The position numbers and the translations under genes were made by a program. Shown here piece after piece: positions 1 through 10,542 of a stretch of 64,000 nt of DNA. The stretch's first letter is position 1. Each line of letters opens with the position of its first letter. The stretch covers positions 8,220,501 to 8,284,500 of the forward strand of contig JAWHQI010000099.1 of the NCBI GenBank assembly GCA_033032865.1. The letters are read 5' to 3'. The notes beneath the pieces are model-generated. The model was not told the DNA's origin. It saw nothing but the letters and a program-made list of their open reading frames with translations, and searched no databases. The DNA comes from Dactylorhiza incarnata. Its lineage: Eukaryota > Streptophyta > Magnoliopsida > Asparagales > Orchidaceae.

Positions 1-985
1 CAAAATTTGCAATTAAAGAAAGGCATAATATTTTAATCATGAAATTCACATACAATAAAAATGATCTTAACAATGCTTAAGATCAAGGCACAAATAAGAT
101 AATAAACTTTTGACAATTTTTGTTTACCAATCCTTCTCCCAAGGATCGGAAGGCTATCACTTGTCTCTCCCTAGAACAAGTCCAAACCTATCCTCTAGAT
201 CTTCCCAAGATCTAGGCGTAGCACACAAGGCCACGATTTCCCACCAAGCCACGCAAGGACTTTGACGCTCTGCACAAGGAAGCAATTTTCGCCTAAGCCA
301 CGCAAGGACTTAGACGTCACGCACAAGGAGACGATTTCCCTACTAATACAAAATGAAATGTATATAAATGAAAATACAAAATGAAAAGAAGACCTCCCTA
401 GAAATTCAGATCTCAGAAAGGAAGGTTGAAGCCTCGAGATGATCGTTGATGTTGAAGCGCGTCCGATCTCGTCTTCAATCTCAAACCTTCTAAGCACAAA
501 TGAGAGTTGATGAGGTTCTGGAGCTCTCTGGTTCGTATGCACTCAGGAAGGGACTTAGAATCATCAAAAACTTGGAATGCACGAACAAAATGAACCAATT
601 TATATTTTTCACTATCGCCGGGGCGACATCACTGTCGGAATTTCGACAGCGCCAAACTGTCGTTCATCGTGCTGCCATGCGAGCGGTTGCTGTAACTTCT
701 GGACTGTCGCCTGGGCGACATCGCTGTCGGAATTCCGACAGCGCCAAACTGCTGCTCGTCGTGCTGCCGTGCGGGCAGTTGCTGTAACTTCTGTCCTGTC
801 GCCTGGGCGACAGTAGATGTCAGAAAATTCTGACGTCTAAATTCTCCATATAGTCAAATTGAGCTCCAATCACAATTGTGAACATCTCATACTGTTACCT
901 GCACACCATCAATAAAAGTAGAATCAAATACAAACGGGATTTTGTTATTATCAAACCGGAAGAGTGCGAAACGCATGCTCCAACA
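1..985 (-). repeat. RLC-A 3' LTR, truncated by window start
   Basis: Matches 9708-10693 along its length and ends in CCAACA, the terminus of the right LTR, directly next to a polypurine tract. About 200 bases of its far end lie outside the window. It contains three pairs of short inverted repeats at about 611-650, 703-741 and 796-835, matching those in the right LTR. Confidence 0.93.
611..836. repeat. Palindrome-pair cluster in RLC-A 3' LTR
   Basis: Three copies of a two-part motif: TGTCGCC(T/G)GGGCGACA followed by TGTCGGAATTCCGACA or a variant. Each half is an inverted repeat on its own. The right LTR has the same three pairs at 10319-10542, upstream of its TATA box, and further pairs lie in the internal 3' region. 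Confidence 0.85.
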
Positions 986-1150
986 ATCTCCCCCTTTTGA
1001 TAATAACAAATCCGTATAAAAAGAAATCATGTCTATTTAGGTTGTTGTTTTTAACATATGGTGTGTGCACAAAAATAACATGATAAATTCCTCTTAAATG
1101 TAAGCTCCCCCTAGATGAATGCTCCCCCTAAGTGAATGCTCCCCCTAAAT
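986..1150 (-). other. RLC-A polypurine tract and repeated PPT-like motifs
   Basis: On the minus strand an A/G-rich tract (AAAAGGGGGAGAT) abuts the start of the 3' LTR and is the probable plus-strand primer site. Within the next 160 bases the complement TGCTCCCCCTA(A/G) appears three times (about 1107-1151). On the coding strand these are extra GGGGGAG tracts upstream of the real PPT. RLC-C has the same arrangement. Confidence 0.75.
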
Positions 1151-2314
1151 GTTATAGTAAAGTGAAATGATGTATAGTTTAGGTGGAAGATTTAGGTGTT
1201 ATTGTTCTTTGATTTCTTGAATATACTTATAATTCTCCCCCTTTTGGTATTAGCAAAATTTAATTTGAAATGAATGAGTAGTTCTTAAGGGAAGAGATAG
1301 GAAGTAGAAAATAAGAGTAAGCGGAAGCACTTGTGTTGAAAATGATTGAAGGTCTTGAAATAATAGTAATATGTCATAGTATTGAATAAACTCATGAAGA
1401 GATGGGATAGCCATATGAAGTAGTAGAATAAAAAATAACTTAAACATGATTAATATCATTTTAAAGTATCATAGAAAGACACAATTGTGTATAGAAATTT
1501 GGAATCTTTTCGGTCCAATTCTCATGAGATGAAAGTTTATATAACATAATGATGTGTACAAGTGATGCATTGATAAAACATATGAAATTATTTAATTTAC
1601 ATGATCATTTGAATAGAAAAACATAATATAAGCATATAAAAACAACGTTGACCTTGAAAATATAGCACAATAAGAATAGAATACCATTTTTTCTTTTGCA
1701 CAAGACACTTTACAATTCTTTCCAAGGTGCTCAACCTCACAATGCTTATTAAGACTTATCAGGAGGGTAAGTAGTGCTTGGTGGAGTATCCTTGTCCTCA
1801 ATTTAAACTTTTTGTTGATCACATAGTTTGTGATATCTTAACTTTGTAGTTTTAATAGATATTTTTTTTATTTTTAATTAACCAAGGATCTCCGAATTCA
1901 CTTGAATCGCAAAAAAATGGTGTATATTTGGTTGTGCTAACAAATCAAGTTTGAAAGTAGTATTTATGAAATGCTATTGTATTATGTGAAAGCAAACATG
2001 ATTCATGTATATATTAAATAGAAAGACATATGTATGGATCAAAAGAAGTGAACGTGATAGCTCATTATTATATATAAACAATTTCTCATACTTAGAGGCA
2101 TGTGAAAACAATTTCCAATATTCTAAACAACTTAGCAGGAGTGTCAATACGATGATAGAGTGGAAATGAAATCATATAATCATGTAAATAGCCATTTTTT
2201 AAAAATAAAAAGCACATGGTTTGGCATCAATTCATGAGTTGTTGCATTAATAATGACATATAACTAGTGTAAAGCATCATAGAGACAAAATTGAAGATTA
2301 AGCAAATTTGGGAG
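1151..2314. other. RLC-A non-coding 3' region
   Basis: AT-rich with no credible ORF on either strand. It holds one recognisable block, about 1692-1790, which recurs twice in RLC-C near 27938-28182. Nothing else is identifiable. Confidence 0.6.
1692..1790. repeat. Conserved non-coding block shared with RLC-C
   Basis: The segment around CAAGGTGCTCAACCTCACAA followed by an AAGACTTATCAGG core and a GTAGTGCTTGGTGGAG end is found again at about 28095-28190 in RLC-C, and in weaker form at 27938-27998. It is outside any ORF in both elements, so its retention is not explained by coding. Confidence 0.7.
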
Positions 2315-2355
2315 CTGTCGGAATTTTCCGACACTCAATGTCGCCTGGGCAACAG
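2315..2355. promoter_or_regulatory. Palindrome pair immediately upstream of antisense TATA box
   Basis: CTGTCGGAATTTTCCGACA, then a six-base spacer, then TGTCGCCTGGGCAACA. This is the LTR motif in reversed order, ending eight bases before the TATA box of the opposite-strand gene. Position and symmetry suggest a protein-binding site; function is inferred. Confidence 0.65.
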
Positions 2356-2362
2356 CTAAAAT

Positions 2363-2370
2363 TATAAAAA
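2363..2370 (+). promoter_or_regulatory. TATA box of RLC-A antisense gene
   Basis: TATAAAAA lies about 100 bases before a consensus 5' splice site and on the strand opposite to gag-pol. A start near 2395 would give a 70-base leader exon. It is the only strong TATA box in the region with a spliceable gene behind it. Confidence 0.65.
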
Positions 2371-2394
2371 GGGCTAAAAACCGAGTCAAACCCG

Positions 2395-2985
2395 ATTGTA
2401 CATCATTTTCCAGACTGGAAGGCGAGAGGAAACTGTCGGAGTTCGGCGACAACCCTAGATCTAAGGTATGTTTGTTTGATTTTTAAGTTTTTTACTCAAA
2501 TTTTTTTTAGAGATTTGTGATTTTTGAAAGTAGAGAAGAAGAAAAATGTGTTTTTCATTTTTCTTTTGATGAATGGTTTAGATCTTTGAAGTTTTGTGTA
2601 TAAAAGGTGTAGATCTAGTGTAAATCAAGTGGATCTTGTTGGATCTCGGTGAAATATGTTTGGATCTTGTGATTTTTGGGGTTTAAGATTTGTATTTTTA
2701 TATGGTTTAATTTCAAAAACTGAAGAGTTTCCTTTTGAAGATGATTGAAGAAGATGAATAGTAAATGATATGTGAGAAGGTGTAGTTTTGTTCAAGAAAT
2801 TTTTTTGTTTTTTTTAACAGAAATATACCTTGATTTTGAGTAGATCTTGAAGTCTAGTTGAAAAATCTTATAAAAATGTTCACTGGAGTACTGTCGGAAT
2901 TTTCCGACAGTCAATGTCGCCTGGGCGACATCGTCCCAGTGCACAGAACTTATTTAATTTACTTTTGTTTTGTTATGTTTGCAGA
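2395..2985 (+). other. 5' UTR leader exon and leader intron of RLC-A antisense gene
   Basis: A plant-consensus donor (AAG then GTATGT, intron start 2466) and acceptor (TTTGCAG, intron end 2984) frame a 519-base T-rich intron. The acceptor lies one base before the ATG at 2986. The first exon would be about 2395-2465. The ORF also extends upstream to an in-frame ATG at 2914, but those 24 codons fall in the intron and overlap the palindrome at 2891-2930, so I place the start at 2986. Exon limits are inferred from splice-site sequence only. Confidence 0.65.
2891..2930. promoter_or_regulatory. Palindrome pair in leader intron
   Basis: A perfect version of the element's motif pair, CTGTCGGAATTTTCCGACAG followed by TGTCGCCTGGGCGACA. 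It sits in the proposed leader intron about 55 bases before the start codon, a position where plant introns often carry enhancers. Confidence 0.7.
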
Positions 2986-4101
2986 ATGGCTTCCAGTTCG
3001 AAGGCTCGGAAAAGTACATCTGAAGATGCGCATAGTTCTTATCAAGTATATCTGGGGATTGAGAAAGCAATAGTTGGAGTTTCAAAATATGTTGAATTTG
3101 ACTATCCTAAGGATGACCATATCTACATTTGTCTTGCTAATGCAGGTATACTATCAGTAATTTCAGTAGATATGTTCTCATCTGTCTTGATCCGAGAGTT
3201 TTACAACCATTTGGAAGACCTGAAATACACTGAATTGGATGGGGTAGTGAGATCGAGAATCCAAGGTCAACATGTGGAAATAACACATGTTGATCTTAGA
3301 GATGAATTTGGTCTTCTTATGAGTGATCATATGCCAGACATAGTAGAGAGTTATAGAAAGGACAGAGATTGGACTCTTGTAAATATGAGTTTACATGGAA
3401 GTCAAAAGAGGACGCTAATCACGGAAGTCTCTTCACTTACTCCTGATGCATATTTAGTCCAAGACATATTGAGGAACACGATCATGATAAAAAGTGGTGA
3501 TACAAGGAGTATCACAGCACAGTTGACATTGTTTACATATTTTATTATGGAGGAGGAACCCTTCGATGTAGCGGACCTCATCCTTACCCAGATTTGTTAT
3601 GCGTTTAGATTAAAACATCCAAAATGGGTGAAGATTCATACTTTGCCAATGGGGGCTATAATTCAACGTATTCTATATAAGAAGTATGAATGGATAGGTC
3701 AAGATTCGTACTTAGATGATTGTGTTCCTGAGATATACTATACGGGTACCATGAAAGTGAAGAAGTCTCATAAAAAGCCTCATCCTGGAATAGAGATTAG
3801 AGAGCCTATAAATCCTAGAGGAGGATCACTACGAGTGTCTATAGATGATCTTCGTGATTCATTTGAAGAACACAAGAAGGAAGTGAAGAAGGTTCACAGT
3901 CGAATGCAGAAGTTTATGAAATTTCTGGTGAAGGGACTGAAGTTAAAGCCTACTCCTGAAGAAGCGGCCGAATGGGAAATCCCAAATGAAGAACCTCCAC
4001 ACCAATCGGTTAGGCGGACTCGACGTGGAAAGGCCGTAAGATGTGGATCTTCAGAAGACTGTCCAGAAAGCAGCGGGGCTGGATATGATGATTCTGAGTA
4101 G
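2986..4101 (+). CDS. Antisense accessory protein of RLC-A (putative plant transposon protein-like)
   Basis: An uninterrupted 371-residue ORF on the strand opposite to gag-pol, between RNase H and the 3' LTR. The N-terminus is Ser/Lys-rich. The central 250 residues (IREFYNHL near 50, SSLTPDAYL near 155, then hydrophobic helices ending LPMGAIIQRIL) resemble, from memory, the domain annotated in plants as putative plant transposon protein (PF20167). The C-terminus is a basic/coiled stretch (EEHKKEVKKVHSRMQKFMKF) followed by an Arg-rich patch and an acidic tail. It has no signal peptide or membrane segment, so a nuclear or cytosolic role is likely. It is intact while gag and pol are broken. The function is unknown. 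It could be a captured host gene, but its LTR-type palindromes tie it to the element. Confidence 0.8.
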   Translation: MASSSKARKSTSEDAHSSYQVYLGIEKAIVGVSKYVEFDYPKDDHIYICLANAGILSVISVDMFSSVLIREFYNHLEDLKYTELDGVVRSRIQGQHVEITHVDLRDEFGLLMSDHMPDIVESYRKDRDWTLVNMSLHGSQKRTLITEVSSLTPDAYLVQDILRNTIMIKSGDTRSITAQLTLFTYFIMEEEPFDVADLILTQICYAFRLKHPKWVKIHTLPMGAIIQRILYKKYEWIGQDSYLDDCVPEIYYTGTMKVKKSHKKPHPGIEIREPINPRGGSLRVSIDDLRDSFEEHKKEVKKVHSRMQKFMKFLVKGLKLKPTPEEAAEWEIPNEEPPHQSVRRTRRGKAVRCGSSEDCPESSGAGYDDSE

Positions 4102-4129
4102 TTTCCAGCAGGTTGGTGCTTCTGACTGA

Positions 4130-4170
4130 TGTCGGAATTTTTCGACATTCACTGTCGCCTGGGAGACAGT
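4130..4170. repeat. Palindrome pair just after antisense stop codon
   Basis: TGTCGGAATTTTTCGACA followed by TGTCGCCTGGGAGACA, starting 29 bases after the stop. It is the third internal copy flanking the antisense gene and would lie in its 3' UTR. Confidence 0.7.
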
Positions 4171-4197
4171 GAACTTGCCCAGATTTCATTTTCTGTT

Positions 4198-4260
4198 AAT
4201 AAACTTAATCTTATGTTGATTTCTACTGTTTGTCTGGAACAATTTGTATGTAATATTAAT
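4198..4260 (+). terminator. Poly(A) signal region of antisense gene
   Basis: AATAAA at 4198-4203, then T-rich and TTTGTATGTAAT-type sequence to about 4255, typical of plant polyadenylation regions. It lies 97 bases after the stop and before the convergent end of pol at 4383. Confidence 0.55.
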
Positions 4261-4382
4261 GATGTGAGAATTTTTGTTAAGTCATTCAAATTCTATGGTT
4301 TGATTTAAAATTTAGTTTTTCTTTTTAAAATGTATAGGTTTTGTGATATTTTTAATTTTATAGGTCATAAGTAGTGATATAA

Positions 4383-5643
4383 TCATTGTGAAATGTCTAG
4401 GATTCCCAATTCTAGCCTAAGCATAGAAAAACGGGAATCCGGTAACGATTTAGTGAATATATCCGCTAGTTGATTATCCATGCCTATAAATGAAATTTTA
4501 ATCTGATTATTTTTAATGTGGTCTCTTATAAAATGATGCCTAACATCAATATGTTTAGACCTAGAGTGATGAACCGGGTTGTAAGTTAAATCAATTGCAC
4601 TTTTATTATCGCACCATAGCTCTATTGTTTGTTGTTTAATGTTAAAGTCATCTAAAGTTTGTTTCATCCAAAGAGCTTATGCATAACAACTACCAAGTGC
4701 GATGTATTCGGCCTCGGTGGTTGAGAGGGCAACAGAATTATGTTTCCTACTCGACCACGAAATGAGTGAAGGGCCTAAAAAGTGACAAGTGCCACTAGTG
4801 CTTTTCCTATCTAGTGAACAACCGGCATAATCAGAATCAGAATAGCCAGAAAGAGTAAAATCATCGCTATGAGGATACCACAAACCAAGTTTAGATGTGC
4901 CAATTATATATCTAAAAATTCTTTTTACCGCTTTTAAATGTGATTCTTTGGGATCAGCTTGAAATCTAGAACATAAACAAACTGAAAACATAATATCTGG
5001 TCTAAAAGCGGTTAAATATAAAAGTGAACCTATCATGCCTCTATATAAAGTTTGATCTATGGATATTCCACTTTCATCTTTTCCTAATTTTAGAGATACA
5101 CTCATATGAGTATTTGCTTGTTTGAGATTTTCAAATCCAAATCATTTTAAAACATCATGAATATATTTTGATTGGTTAATAAGAACTCCATCATGTTTTT
5201 GAACAATTTGAAATCCTAAGAAATATTTTAATTCTCCTACCATACTCATCTCAAATTCACTTTCCATCATTTTTACAACATAATTACATAACTCACAATT
5301 AGTGGCTCATAATATCATCAACATAAATTTGTAAAACAATTAAATCATCATCAACTTGCTTTATGAAGAGTGTACAATCAACACCACCCATTTTAAAACC
5401 ATTTTGTAATAAATATATAGTCAATCTATCATACCATGCTCGTGGTGCTTGTTTTAAACCATACAAAGCTTTTAGTAATCTATACACGCGATTAGGAAAA
5501 TTTTCATTTATAAAGCCTGGGGGTTGTTCAACATAAACTTCTTCTTTAATCAACCCGTTTAAAAATGCAGTTTTAATATCCATTTGCAATAATTTAAATC
5601 TTTTATGACTAACAAATGCAACAAAAATTCTAACTGCTTCCAA
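4383..5643 (-). pseudogene. RLC-A reverse transcriptase and RNase H
   Basis: Minus-strand remnant of copia RT-RNase H. The segment 5299-5643 carries the MDIKTAFLNG and YVDD motifs of the polymerase. The segment 4677-5105 carries the connection and early RNase H (YSDSDYAGC, STTEAEYIAL). The segment 4383-4667 carries the RNase H end (CDNKSAIDL, HIDVRHHFI, LADIFTKSL). A frame change lies between 5299 and 5105. A TAA at 4674-4676 stands where family members have Gln, as expected from C-to-T decay. It would have copied genomic RNA in cytosolic particles; it is non-functional here. Confidence 0.92.
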
Positions 5644-5697
5644 TCAAGCTACGGGTGCAAATGTTTCAACAAAATCTACCCCTTCAATTTGATTATA

Positions 5698-6861
5698 TCA
5701 TTTCGCTACAAGCCTAGCTTTGTTTCTAGTGACCCTAGAGTCACTATCTAATTTGTTTTTGAAAATCCATTTGACTCCTACCACTAGATGATCACTAGGT
5801 CTATCAACAAGAATCCAAACTTTATTTCTTTCAAATTGGTTAAGTTCTTCATTCATAGTTAGAAACCAAGATTCATCATTTAAAGCGGTGGCAACATCTT
5901 TTGGTTCTATATTTGAGACAAAACATAAATTTGAAAAACTTTCATGTAAACTAGAACGTGTATGTACCCCACTTAATGGTTCTCCAATAACAAATTCTTG
6001 CGGATGATCTTTTGAGAACCTTAGCTCGGTTGGAGGTACATATCCTTGTTCTTCTTCTTCTTCACCATCTTTTTCGTCTTCTTTCTCTACTTTTTCTTCA
6101 TCATCATCATCATCATCATTTTTACTCAGATTTTGTTCCACATCTTCTTCATTTTTCTCATTATCTGCAACTTTAGTATTTTCTACACAAGAAATATTTT
6201 CATCAAATTTTACATGAATAGATTCTTCAACCACTTTAGTATGTTTATTATAGACTCTATAGGCCTTGCTAGTTGAAGAATAACCAATGAAAATACCTTC
6301 ATCACATTTTTCATCAAATTTGCCAAAGTTATCTTTTGTATTCAAAATAAAGCATTTACAACAAAAAACTTTAAAGTAAGATACATTTGGCTTTCTTTGA
6401 AAATAAATTTCATAAGGAGTTAATTGTATTGTAGGACGAATCATGACACGATTAATAATATAGAATGCAGTACTAATCGCTTCGGCCCAAAAATATTTTG
6501 GCAATTTAAATTCACAAAGCATAGTACGTCCTAATTCTTGAAGTGTTCTATTTTTCCTCTCCACTACACCATTTTGCTGTGGTGTGCGAGGAGCGAAAAA
6601 TTCGTGTTTTATCCCAAATTCATTACAATATGAAATAAATTTTTCATTATCAAACTCTCCTCCATGATCTGATCTAATGCATTTTACTTTTAAATCAAGT
6701 TCATTTTGAATAAGTGAAATTAGTTTTACAAATTCCTCAAAAGCATCTGATTTTGAATTTAAAAATAATGTCCAACAAAATCTAGAATAATCATCAATAA
6801 TAACAAACGTATATTTTCTACCTCCTAGACATTGTGTAGTAATTGGACCAAAACAGTCCAT
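5698..6861 (-). pseudogene. RLC-A integrase and start of RT
   Basis: Integrase core with catalytic Asp at residues 2 and 64 and Glu at 100 of this segment (MDCFGP, RSDHGGEF, PQQNGVVERK), so the 35-residue spacing is kept. A run of Asp/Glu around residues 245-270 links it to the RT start (VKWIFKNKL, ARLVAK). That acidic linker is encoded by a TCA/TCT-type simple repeat near 6045-6125. It is in the same frame as the protease segment upstream and the RT segment downstream; in-frame stops separate them. The stop before 6861 is TAA where QLLH is usual. Confidence 0.92.
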
Positions 6862-6870
6862 ATGTAATAA

Positions 6871-7485
6871 TTATAGAGGTCTAGTAGTAGAAATAATATT
6901 TTTGCTTTTAAAAGATGATTTTGTAAACTTTCCTTTTTGACATGGTGAACATAATGAAGAAAGCTTTCCATTCAAATTTGGTAAACCTTTTATTATTTTA
7001 TTTTTAGAAAGCTTTACTATGCGTTTAGCACTAGAATGACCTAGTCTCCTATGCCATAATTCAAGTTCATCATTCTTTGAAATAAAACATTTAAGTGTAG
7101 AATGAGATAAATCATGAAAAGTGATTGTATAGACATTGTTTATTCTTGGTGCAGTAAGTACGATTTCGTTTGTTTTAGAATCAATAATTTTGCAAAGGTT
7201 TGAGCTAGAGTCACATAAAACATTTAGATTTTTATCACATAGTTGACTAATAGAAATTAAATTATATTTCAAACCTTTAACATATAAAATATTTGAAATT
7301 TTAAATTCTTCGTTACCTACTACTCCAATGCCTTTGACTTTACCCTTTCCATTATCTCCAAATGTCACTGTTCCACCTTTCTTCATCTCCAGGCTAAGAA
7401 ACTTTGATCTATCGCCCATCATGTGTTTTGAACATCCAGAGTCCAAATACCACACGTCTTCCTTGTTCCTAGCCTGCACGCACAC
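6871..7485 (-). pseudogene. RLC-A protease and GAG-pre-integrase
   Basis: WYLDSGCSKHMMGD near residue 12 is the active-site region of a copia aspartic protease. From residue about 140, HRRLGHSSAKRI and CSPCQKGK form the HHCC zinc-binding part of the pre-integrase domain. It starts out of frame with gag, so the gag-pol join is either a frameshift lesion or a natural frameshift; decay elsewhere favours a lesion. Confidence 0.9.
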
Positions 7486-7514
7486 CTAGAAAGATGATGA
7501 GAGTAAAGATCTGG

Positions 7515-9455
7515 TTACCCAAGTGGTCGATCCCATGGTATAGGTGGACGCCTTAGGTACCCAGATTTGTTTAACATTAACTTTTCCTTTCTTCCAACAT
7601 GAGTCGAGATGTGACCAAATCGATGACATTTGGCACATGCAATGAATGGCGAGGAATCATTTTTCAATGGTTTCTCTGGACTCTTGCTGGAGGAAACATC
7701 TTTATGTGTGGACTTAGAAAAATTTTCATTTTGAAAAACAGGTTTTCTGAACCTGGAGCTGTCGCTGGTTTCGACGTAAGCTGTCGGAAATCTCCGACAG
7801 CTTCCAGAGCTTCCAGAAACGTATCCTAGCCCAAATTTTGCTGTCCCATGGCATTGGTTGGGTAAAATCATATCTAGAGATTTTTTTCCAACACCAAATT
7901 TTCCAATTGCCATGTTCAACTCATTTACTTTGGACTTTAAAATTGAATTTTCCTTTACTATCATGCCACATCTATTTGCAACATTTTTCTTATAATTCTC
8001 TAATTGAGAATGAGAAGTTTTGACCACTTTTTCTAAGTCCTTTTTCTCTTTTAGAAGTTGATCAATTTTTTGATCAGACTTAGAAATAGTGTTTTCAAGT
8101 TCTTTTATCCTTGTCGAAGAGTGATCACACTCTTGACAAATTACCTTCTCTTTCCCAATAGTTTTCAATTCATTTGATAATTTTTTATTCACTATTAAAA
8201 GACCTTTATTTTCAGACTTTAAAAAATCAATTTCCTTTAGGCTTTTATCCAAAAATTTGCAAGTTTTCATAAATTCAGAATATAAATCTTCATAAGATGG
8301 AGGAGTTACCTCAGTGTCGCTTTGAACACTGCAATCATCGTCAGATGATGCATTTTCTTTCCCCATCAAGCATACATTTGCTTCTTCTTTATCTTCATCG
8401 CTTGCTTCACTTGAGCCTTCAGAAGTTGTGTCATCCCAAGTCTCCGCCTTCAGAACCATCTTTTTGAAATTCTTATCGTGCCTCTTCTCTTTCTGCTCTC
8501 TCAGATATTTTGGGCACTTGCTTCTGATATGACCAATCTTCTTGCAATGGTAGCACTCCGGTAGCGGACGCTCCTCTTCATTCTCAATTTTTCCTTTGCC
8601 TTTTTGGTAGACAAAATCATTCTTTTTGAAAAATCTTTTAAATGAATTTCTCCTCTCCGGATTTCTCATAAACTTTTTAAAGTTCCTCACAAATAGTCCT
8701 TCCTCATCTTCCTCACTTTCTTCAGATTCAGTCTCAACTTCCCTTCTTGATTTCAACGCCAAGCTCTTCTTTTTGGGCTCCAAATTGTACTCTTGGCTTT
8801 GGATTTTCAACTCCACCTCATGAGTTTTCAGATTCCTAATGAGGCTCTCCAATTGTAAGGTCTTAAGATCATGTGACTCAGAGATTGCAGTCACTTTAGG
8901 ATTGAACTTCGGGGGAAGTGATCTTAAGATTTTCCTTACTAAATCTCCATTGGAGAAAACCTTACCCAGCACCTTTGAATCGTTCACGATTTTAGTGAAT
9001 CGTGTGTACATTGTATCAATTTCTTCATCCACCTCCATTTTGAATCTTTTGAATTCTGACTCTAGTTGAAATAGCTTTGAATCCTTTACCTGCGAAGTAC
9101 CTTCATAAGTGATTTCTAAAAGATTCCAAATTTCATATGCAGTATCACAAGCCCAAACTCTATTAAATTCAGTGCGATCTAGTGCGCAAAATAAAGCATT
9201 CATGGCATTTGCATTATTTTTACATTTTAATTTATCATTGTCATCCCACTTGTCTTTGGGTTTGTCCATTGTTACATTTCCTACATCATATGTTGGGGAA
9301 GTATAACTCGTCTCGACCATATTCCAAACTTCCATGTCGAGAGCTATTAGAAAACACCGCATTCGGGTTTTCTAATAGTTATAGTCTGTACCCGTAAAAA
9401 GTGGTGGCCTACTAATTCCTTGCCCCTCAACGAACGCGTGATCGTTGTGCGCCAT
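7515..9455 (-). pseudogene. RLC-A gag
   Basis: A capsid-nucleocapsid precursor of about 645 codons. The likely start is the ATG at 9455 (an in-frame ATG also lies at 9476). A TAG at 9372-9374 replaces a Trp in the conserved N-terminal block, leaving an open stretch of 615 codons from 9362. The parts are a UBN2-type gag domain (ALFCALDRTEFNRVW onward), a Glu-rich linker, the zinc knuckle CYHCKKIGHIRSKC, a coiled coil of about 100 residues and a second knuckle-like CAKCHRFGHISTH. The length fits SIRE-type gag. A palindrome (CTGTCGGAAATCTCCGACAG, 7781-7800) of the LTR type lies inside the coding sequence. Confidence 0.9.
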
Positions 9456-9490
9456 TACTCCCGGTGGTAAAACCATTTTGGAGTAACCTG

Positions 9491-9502
9491 CCTCTGATAC
9501 CA
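9491..9502 (-). other. RLC-A primer binding site
   Basis: Minus strand TGGTATCAGAGG, two bases inside the 5' LTR. It is complementary to the 3' end of initiator Met-tRNA, the usual copia primer. Confidence 0.9.
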
Positions 9503-9527
9503 CGTGTTGAATCTTGTGGCGCCCTTA

Positions 9528-9529
<2 letters not shown>

Positions 9530-9561
<32 letters not shown>
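9530..9561. repeat. 32-base G homopolymer in RLC-A U5
   Basis: An uninterrupted G run followed by TGAAT. The same position near the LTR terminus carries shorter G or C runs in RLC-B, RLC-C and RLC-E. The exact length may be affected by sequencing or assembly. Confidence 0.8.
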
Positions 9562-9562
<1 letters not shown>

Positions 9563-10068
9563 GAATCCTTCCTTTTTACATTTTGATTTTTTACTTAAGA
9601 ATTTTTTAAACAAATTTTGCTTTTCTAAAAAGCACTTATAAAAATTTACAAACTATGAAATTTTTAAATTAGATCAAACACAAATTTCTAAGTTAAAGAT
9701 TAAGCAACCAAATTTGCAATTAAAGAAAAGGCATAATATTTTAATCATGAAATTCACATACAATAAAAATGATCTTAACAATGCTTAAGATCAAGGCACA
9801 AATAAGATAATAAACTTTTGACAATTTTTGTTTACCAATCCTTCTCCCAAGGATTGGAAGGCTATCACTTGTCTCTCCCTAGACCAAGCCCAAGCCTATC
9901 CTCTAGATCTTCCCACGATCTAGACGTAGCACACAAGGCCACGATTTCCCACCAAGCCACGCAAGGACTTGGACGCTCCGCACAAGGAAGAGATATTTCC
10001 CTAAGCCACGCAAGGACTTAGACGTCATGCACAAGGAGACGATTTCCCTACTAATACAAAATGAAATG

Positions 10069-10076
10069 TATATAAA
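10069..10076 (-). promoter_or_regulatory. RLC-A LTR TATA box
   Basis: TTTATATA on the minus strand, placing U3 at about 10080-10693 and the RNA start near 10040. The palindrome cluster lies 240-470 bases upstream. Confidence 0.55.
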
Positions 10077-10318
10077 TGAAAATACAAAATGAAAAGAAGA
10101 ACTCCCTAGAAATTCAGATCTCTGAAAGGAAGGTTGAAGCCTCGAGATGATCGTTGATGTTGAAGCGCGTCCGATCTCGTCTTTAATCTCAAACCTTCTA
10201 TGCACAAATGGGAGTTGATGAGGTTCTGGAGCTCTCTGGTTCGTATGCACTCAGGAAGGGACTTAGAATCTTCAAAAACTTGGAATGCACGAACAAAACG
10301 AACCAATTTATATTTTCA

Positions 10319-10542
10319 CTGTCGCCGGGGCGACATCGCTGTCTGAATTCCGACAGCGCCAAACTGCCGTTCGTCGTGCTGCCGTGCGAGCGGTTGCTGT
10401 AACTTCGGGACTGTCGCCTGGGCGACATCACTGCCGGAATTCCGACAGCGCCAAACTGCTGCTCGTCGTGCTGCCGTGCGGGCAGTTGCTGTGACTTCTG
10501 TCCTGTCGCCTGGGCGACAGTAGATGTCGGAAAATTCCGACA
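10319..10542. promoter_or_regulatory. Palindrome-pair cluster in RLC-A U3
   Basis: Three pairs (10319-10357, 10411-10448, 10503-10542) of TGTCGCC(T/G)GGGCGACA and TGTCGGAATTCCGACA-type repeats, separated by a repeated spacer of about 50 bases containing CGTCGTGCTGCCGTGCG. Upstream position and perfect two-fold symmetry suggest sites for a dimeric protein. Confidence 0.75.

Noticed and set aside
195..542. Minus-strand ORF in the RLC-A LTR, repeated at 9903-10250
   Set aside because: It lies wholly within an LTR, has no domain wording, and the repetition is due to the two LTR copies.
9530..9561. G run as a possible G-quadruplex regulatory element
   Set aside because: A plain homopolymer in a slippery context. 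It could fold, but nothing in the sequence shows use, so I reported only its conserved position.
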